From Phorcus lineatus (Eukaryota > Mollusca > Gastropoda > Trochida > Trochidae), in contig OV121081.1 of the NCBI GenBank assembly GCA_921293015.1, positions 70,139,022-70,203,021 on the forward strand: a stretch of DNA of 64,000 nucleotides. Direction: 5' to 3'. The notes below the pieces were generated by a model that saw only the letters and a list, made by a program, of their open reading frames with translations, was not told where the DNA came from and did not search any database. A program made the translations under genes and the position numbers. Below, one piece after another: positions 61,201-64,000 of this stretch; the stretch's first letter is position 1; the number at the start of each line of letters is the position of its first letter.

Positions 61201-63471
61201 AAACTTGACACATTATATCACAATGTTGTGTAGATGTGCCCTTTTTTTGTTTCTACCCTTACTATGCATAATGTCTGAAGAAAATTTAATTTATCCATCA
61301 AATTTTACTTTGCTCATAATTCAGTCACTAATTGTATGAATGTAAAAACAAACTTGACAGATTTAATCCCTATGATTTGTATATATGTATTCTGTATGTT
61401 CCAGTTCCTGGTTTGCATAATCAAATGCAAATTTTTATTTACTCTATAAGCCAATACATATACCCTAAGCTATATATGCTGGCTTCACTATACAGGTCAA
61501 CAGTGATCCCTAGATGTGCCTGTACTGGATTAAATGTCTACTTTTGTTGTTTCCTTGGAAACATAACTGAAACCATGACCAATCATCAAGTCATTTGTCT
61601 ACCTAACATAGATGCTAGCGTTTTGAAAACACAAGGGTAAAACGTTTGTATTAACTATTTTTAAATTTGTTTGGAAAGAATGTAGACTTAATGTAATATC
61701 TGTATATGAAGTTTCTGTTAACACTAGCTATGAGATGCAGGTGTGTATGACCTAATGCCCTTGTTATTTTATGTACAGATTGATTGATTTATGTGTTTCA
61801 GATCCAGATGCACGGTATCAATCTGACGACTCTTCACCAGCACATCAACAAGGACATCTTGCCAGCCGAGCTGGGAGGAACACAGCCTCCCTACAACAAC
61901 CAGTCCTGGGCCAAGCAACTCATAGGTGATGAGAACTTCAGTTTCGGGGACCAGCACATTTACTGGCCTAACAGTTCTCAGCTCAAGTGAGTGGAATTTC
62001 TATCATTTCAGTGTAGATACAAGTAAAAAAGGACAATCTTATTGGGGTATTTTATGTGGAAACAAAATTCAAGGGGTTATTCCAGTTCATCCATGTATGT
62101 TAAATAAGTACTTGATTGTAACATAACCTAGTTGAAACATGTTAATGAGGACAAGAAGATAAATATGAGTGCATACTCTGTAAAATAAAACAAGCATGAC
62201 AAGTGAAGGCTTTCATCGAGCTACGATGTTAAAGGCATTGCTATGGCGTTATAAGGCATGGTTGATTAGTGTTACCATAAATCATTTGTTACTGTGTAGA
62301 TATTCTATCCATAAATATAGTTTATTTTCATAATGTTGTAAAATTAGAAAAAGTCCAACTCCATTTTTCATGCCATTTCCCCCCAAACAAAATGGTGGTT
62401 CTGATGTCGATAGTCAAGGTTCTTTAAGCAGTAGTCACCCTGTACAGAAAAATTTTGTTATTGTTTGATTGCATTGTATTGATTGCTGTTTTGTGATCGT
62501 ATTTGTGCTACCACATTCTATCAGTCAAACAAACCTGCTTTCAGTTCACGATAGCAAGGACATGTTATTTAAACTGAGGAAAGTGAAAATAATGTTTTCA
62601 CTACTCAAAGAATATTGTTATAAGAGTTTGTTGTCATGTAACAATGTTCTATCAAAATCAGTTCTCCTATGAACTGAAGTGTTTTGGTCGCTGACATCTT
62701 TATTAGCAGCAACATAACATGAAAAATACCCAGTTTGTGCACAATTACAAGTACTACATCAAGTAGTGAAAAGAATATCTGATTATCTCATCTTGTAATA
62801 TGGAACATAAAATATTTTCTCTCAGCAATGCATCACTCTTGAATAAATAAACTTTAACCTCACTTGTTAAGATATACATGCTCTTAATCAAAAGGCAAAG
62901 ATTTCTATTTCAAGTTTGGCACATGCTTGATATATGTACATTTATCAGATACCATGTACTTCAAGTCTAACAAAAGTCTCAAAAGTCAGTTCTAAATGCA
63001 GTTAGGTTTGTGTATAACAGTACCGGCTAATTATATAGACTACCATTTTTTAGCTGGCTCGCAGCCGATGCTTGTAAGGTCTTTCTCCATAGAATAATAC
63101 TAGCTGTATGTATAGATGTGAATTATCCTTAAACAATCTGTTGAACCCTAAATCAGTTGACCTGACATAAATGATAACAAAAATAATAGTTTAAACAAAT
63201 TAACACTGGAGAGAATTGTTGAATCATTAATTTAAAGAAATAACAACTTGTTAACTATATAATACAGGATTTTAAGATCTGAAAGGAAAAGTTTGAAAAT
63301 ACTCCTCGCCTTTCTGTTATATACTGTTTGTTCTAAATTGTGAACTACTTGACTTCCAGACATCGGTCGGAGACATTTCCCCTGGACCACTTCTCCAGTA
63401 CGAAGAGTCAGAGCCTGCAGGAGAAGAAACAGGGCACGTACCTCGATGAGGAGTTCTTCCTTATAGACTGA
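58131..63471 (+). CDS. CLVS: clavesin-like CRAL-TRIO/SEC14 lipid-binding protein, five coding exons
   Basis: Join 58131-58263, 58708-59138, 59957-60067, 61802-61986, 63360-63471 (972 nt, 323 residues). All introns are GT-AG and the phases fit. Clavesins are neuronal proteins that bind phosphatidylinositol 3,5-bisphosphate on clathrin-coated vesicles and endosomes and affect lysosome shape. Seen here: a CRAL-TRIO N-terminal helical domain (about residues 7-75) with ITRPDIKFLR and RFLRARKF (56-63), then the SEC14 lipid pocket (about 98-258) with [42 protein letters not shown] and [12 protein letters not shown], all close to vertebrate clavesins. Vertebrate CLVS2 is 327 residues. I chose ATG 58131 (GACATGG context, aligned with the vertebrate start); in-frame ATGs at 58122 and 58080 would add 3 or 17 residues. 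The tail is shorter and diverged. A TTPA/RLBP1-type paralogue is less likely. Confidence 0.92.
58264..58707 (+). other. intron 1 of the clavesin-like gene
   Basis: 444 bp, GT-AG, AT-rich. Nothing else seen. Confidence 0.85.
58708..59138 (+). CDS. CLVS: clavesin-like gene, coding exon 2
   Basis: Acceptor TCATTTCAG|AATTC, donor CTTCAA|GTAAGT. Encodes residues 45-188, covering RFLRARKF, the link to the SEC14 domain, the ILLTLEKLI helix and the [11 protein letters not shown] strand. The largest coding exon. Confidence 0.93.
59139..59956 (+). other. intron 2 of the clavesin-like gene
   Basis: 818 bp, GT-AG, AT-rich. No embedded repeat recognised. Confidence 0.85.
59957..60067 (+). CDS. CLVS: clavesin-like gene, coding exon 3
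   Basis: Acceptor TTGCAG|GAT, donor AACAAG|GTAAAC; 37 codons, phase 0 on both sides (residues 189-225). Holds the most conserved clavesin block, [16 protein letters not shown], and FLKEKNRNK, a basic stretch next to the lipid pocket. Confidence 0.93.
60068..61801 (+). other. intron 3 of the clavesin-like gene
   Basis: 1,734 bp, GT-AG. Contains GCGGGATTCAAACCTAC at 60918-60934, a pol III B-box-like sequence (possible SINE remnant), and a degenerate ~290-bp duplication at about 61029-61560 with paired octamer motifs, described separately. Confidence 0.85.
61029..61560 (+). repeat. degenerate ~290-bp duplication in intron 3 with paired POU octamers
   Basis: ATAATTCAGACACT (61034) and ATAATTCAGTCACT (61316), then CAGTCCCTAATTTGCAT (61108) and CAGTTCCTGGTTTGCAT (61402), and later TAGATGTGCC in both, place two diverged copies 285-294 bp apart. 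Each retains an inverted pair of octamers: ATTTGCAT/ATGCAAAT at 61116-61136 and GTTTGCAT/ATGCAAAT at 61411-61432. Confidence 0.6.
61802..61986 (+). CDS. CLVS: clavesin-like gene, coding exon 4
   Basis: Acceptor GTGTTTCAG|ATC, donor CTCAA|GTGAGT; residues 226-286 plus two bases of codon 287. Encodes the end of the SEC14 domain: [20 protein letters not shown] and the [13 protein letters not shown] segment, matching the same order in vertebrate clavesins. Confidence 0.92.
62180..62268 (+). repeat. dispersed repeat, copy B (partner at 23975)
   Basis: Shares AAAATAAAACAAG, AAGTGAAGG, TTCATCG and a TAAGGCAT-type end with 23975-24065, in the same order and orientation. Confidence 0.5.
63001..63110 (+). 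mobile_element. decayed SINE-like fragment in intron 4
   Basis: CAGCCGATGCTTGTAAGGTC and CTTTCTCCATAGAATAATAC line up with the corresponding parts of the SINE-like element at 48040-48260. Heavily diverged. Confidence 0.35.
63360..63471 (+). CDS. CLVS: clavesin-like gene, coding exon 5 (C-terminal tail)
   Basis: Acceptor GACTTCCAG|ACATC; completes a Lys codon, then encodes 36 residues: a Ser-rich part with [11 protein letters not shown] and an acidic/hydrophobic end EEFFLID, stop TGA 63469-63471. The phase joins exactly to exon 4, and the frame is open only with this junction. Confidence 0.88.
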
Positions 63472-63910
63472 CCAGTCCACTGGCTGACCTCAGACTGACC
63501 GCCGCTAGGAAATAACGTCCATGTTAACACTGCTTTTGTTTGTCAGTATTGTTCTGTTTTGAGTCAAACAACTGACACAAATATGTTTTGAAATTAATTG
63601 TTCAGGTTCCACTTACAACTGCTCACTAGTGCTACTGCTCTGCTGAAGAGATGTGTGCTGTCTGCATTGAGATGAAAACTGAGCTCTGTTTTCACCTTCA
63701 TTGATGAAGGAGGAACTCTATAATCCTTGCTTTCACTTTGAAACATATACTTCCTTTCACTTTGAAACATAATGTTTAACCTTGTTTTAGAGATAAAGGA
63801 TTTGTTTTCTGGCTTTTACAGAGTACCAATGTTCAGGATTATTTAAAAATTCATAACTGTTTGAGTTTTATTCTTAAGATAATAATAAAATACATAGTAA
63901 TTTTCTTAAG
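63472..63910 (+). promoter_or_regulatory. 3' UTR and poly(A) signal of the clavesin-like gene
   Basis: AATAAA at 63884-63889 is the first canonical signal after the stop codon and would give a 3' UTR of ~430 nt. Inside, CTTTCACTTTGAAACATA occurs twice 27 bp apart (63729 and 63756). Later signals beyond the window cannot be excluded. Confidence 0.55.
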
Positions 63911-64000
63911 TTATTTTGTTTCGAAAGTAAAAGAAATTTGTTTCTTTTCTGATCTAAATGTGAATGAAATGAGAAAAAGAAAGTATCCTCTTTATGGTTA

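Larger units (their letters stand above)
61987..63359 (+). other. intron 4 of the clavesin-like gene
   Basis: 1,373 bp, GT-AG. Holds the second copy of a dispersed repeat (62180-62268) and a decayed SINE-like stretch (63001-63110). Confidence 0.85.

Overview
This is an AT-rich animal genome window with spliced genes, long gene-free stretches, short interspersed elements and minisatellites. It is probably a marine mollusc, most likely a gastropod. That guess rests on a SINE-like tail near 48.2 kb of a kind I associate with abalone-type genomes, and on the mix of piggyBac, Tc1, LINE and MITE remnants. No bacterial-style operons, RNA operons or CRISPR arrays are visible.

One gene is well supported. 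A five-exon clavesin-like gene (CRAL-TRIO/SEC14 lipid-transfer family, neuronal clathrin/endosome trafficking in vertebrates) lies on the + strand at 58.1-63.5 kb. All four introns have GT-AG borders and compatible phases. The predicted protein is 323 residues, almost the length of vertebrate clavesin-2. A possible upstream leader with two small uORFs starts at 57885, and a poly(A) signal lies at 63884.

The other ~57 kb hold no recognisable host gene. Region by region: 0.15-1.34 kb is an internally deleted piggyBac element with TTAA duplications; 2.3-2.7 kb is a LINE 3' end; 3.66-4.14 kb is a TTAA-flanked MITE, with relatives at 33.3, 49.0 and 56.0 kb; 5-20 kb is intergenic with several less AT-rich blocks that look like regulatory DNA; 20.1-22.0 kb holds a poly-G foldback element and a 152-bp-unit repeat; 23.8 kb is a ~100-bp MITE; 26.9 kb is a 119-bp insertion with a 14-bp target duplication and a hammerhead-ribozyme-like core; 28.9-30.06 kb is a broken Tc1 transposon; 30-41 kb is intergenic with further regulatory-looking blocks.

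From 41.2 to 55.1 kb the window is rich in tandem repeats: a foldback and a 32-bp array (41.8 kb), a 34-bp minisatellite (42.5-43.45 kb) split by a 1,050-bp TA-inserted transposon, a 65-bp array of exactly 25 near-identical copies (50.9-52.5 kb), an ATC-type microsatellite (53.3 kb) and an 82-83-bp array of 12 copies (54.1-55.1 kb). These precede the clavesin-like gene.

I found no undescribed multi-gene system. The most useful novel observations are the TA-inserted element with a repeated 17-bp internal motif, the ribozyme-like retro-insertion, and paired POU octamer sites in intron 3 of the clavesin-like gene.
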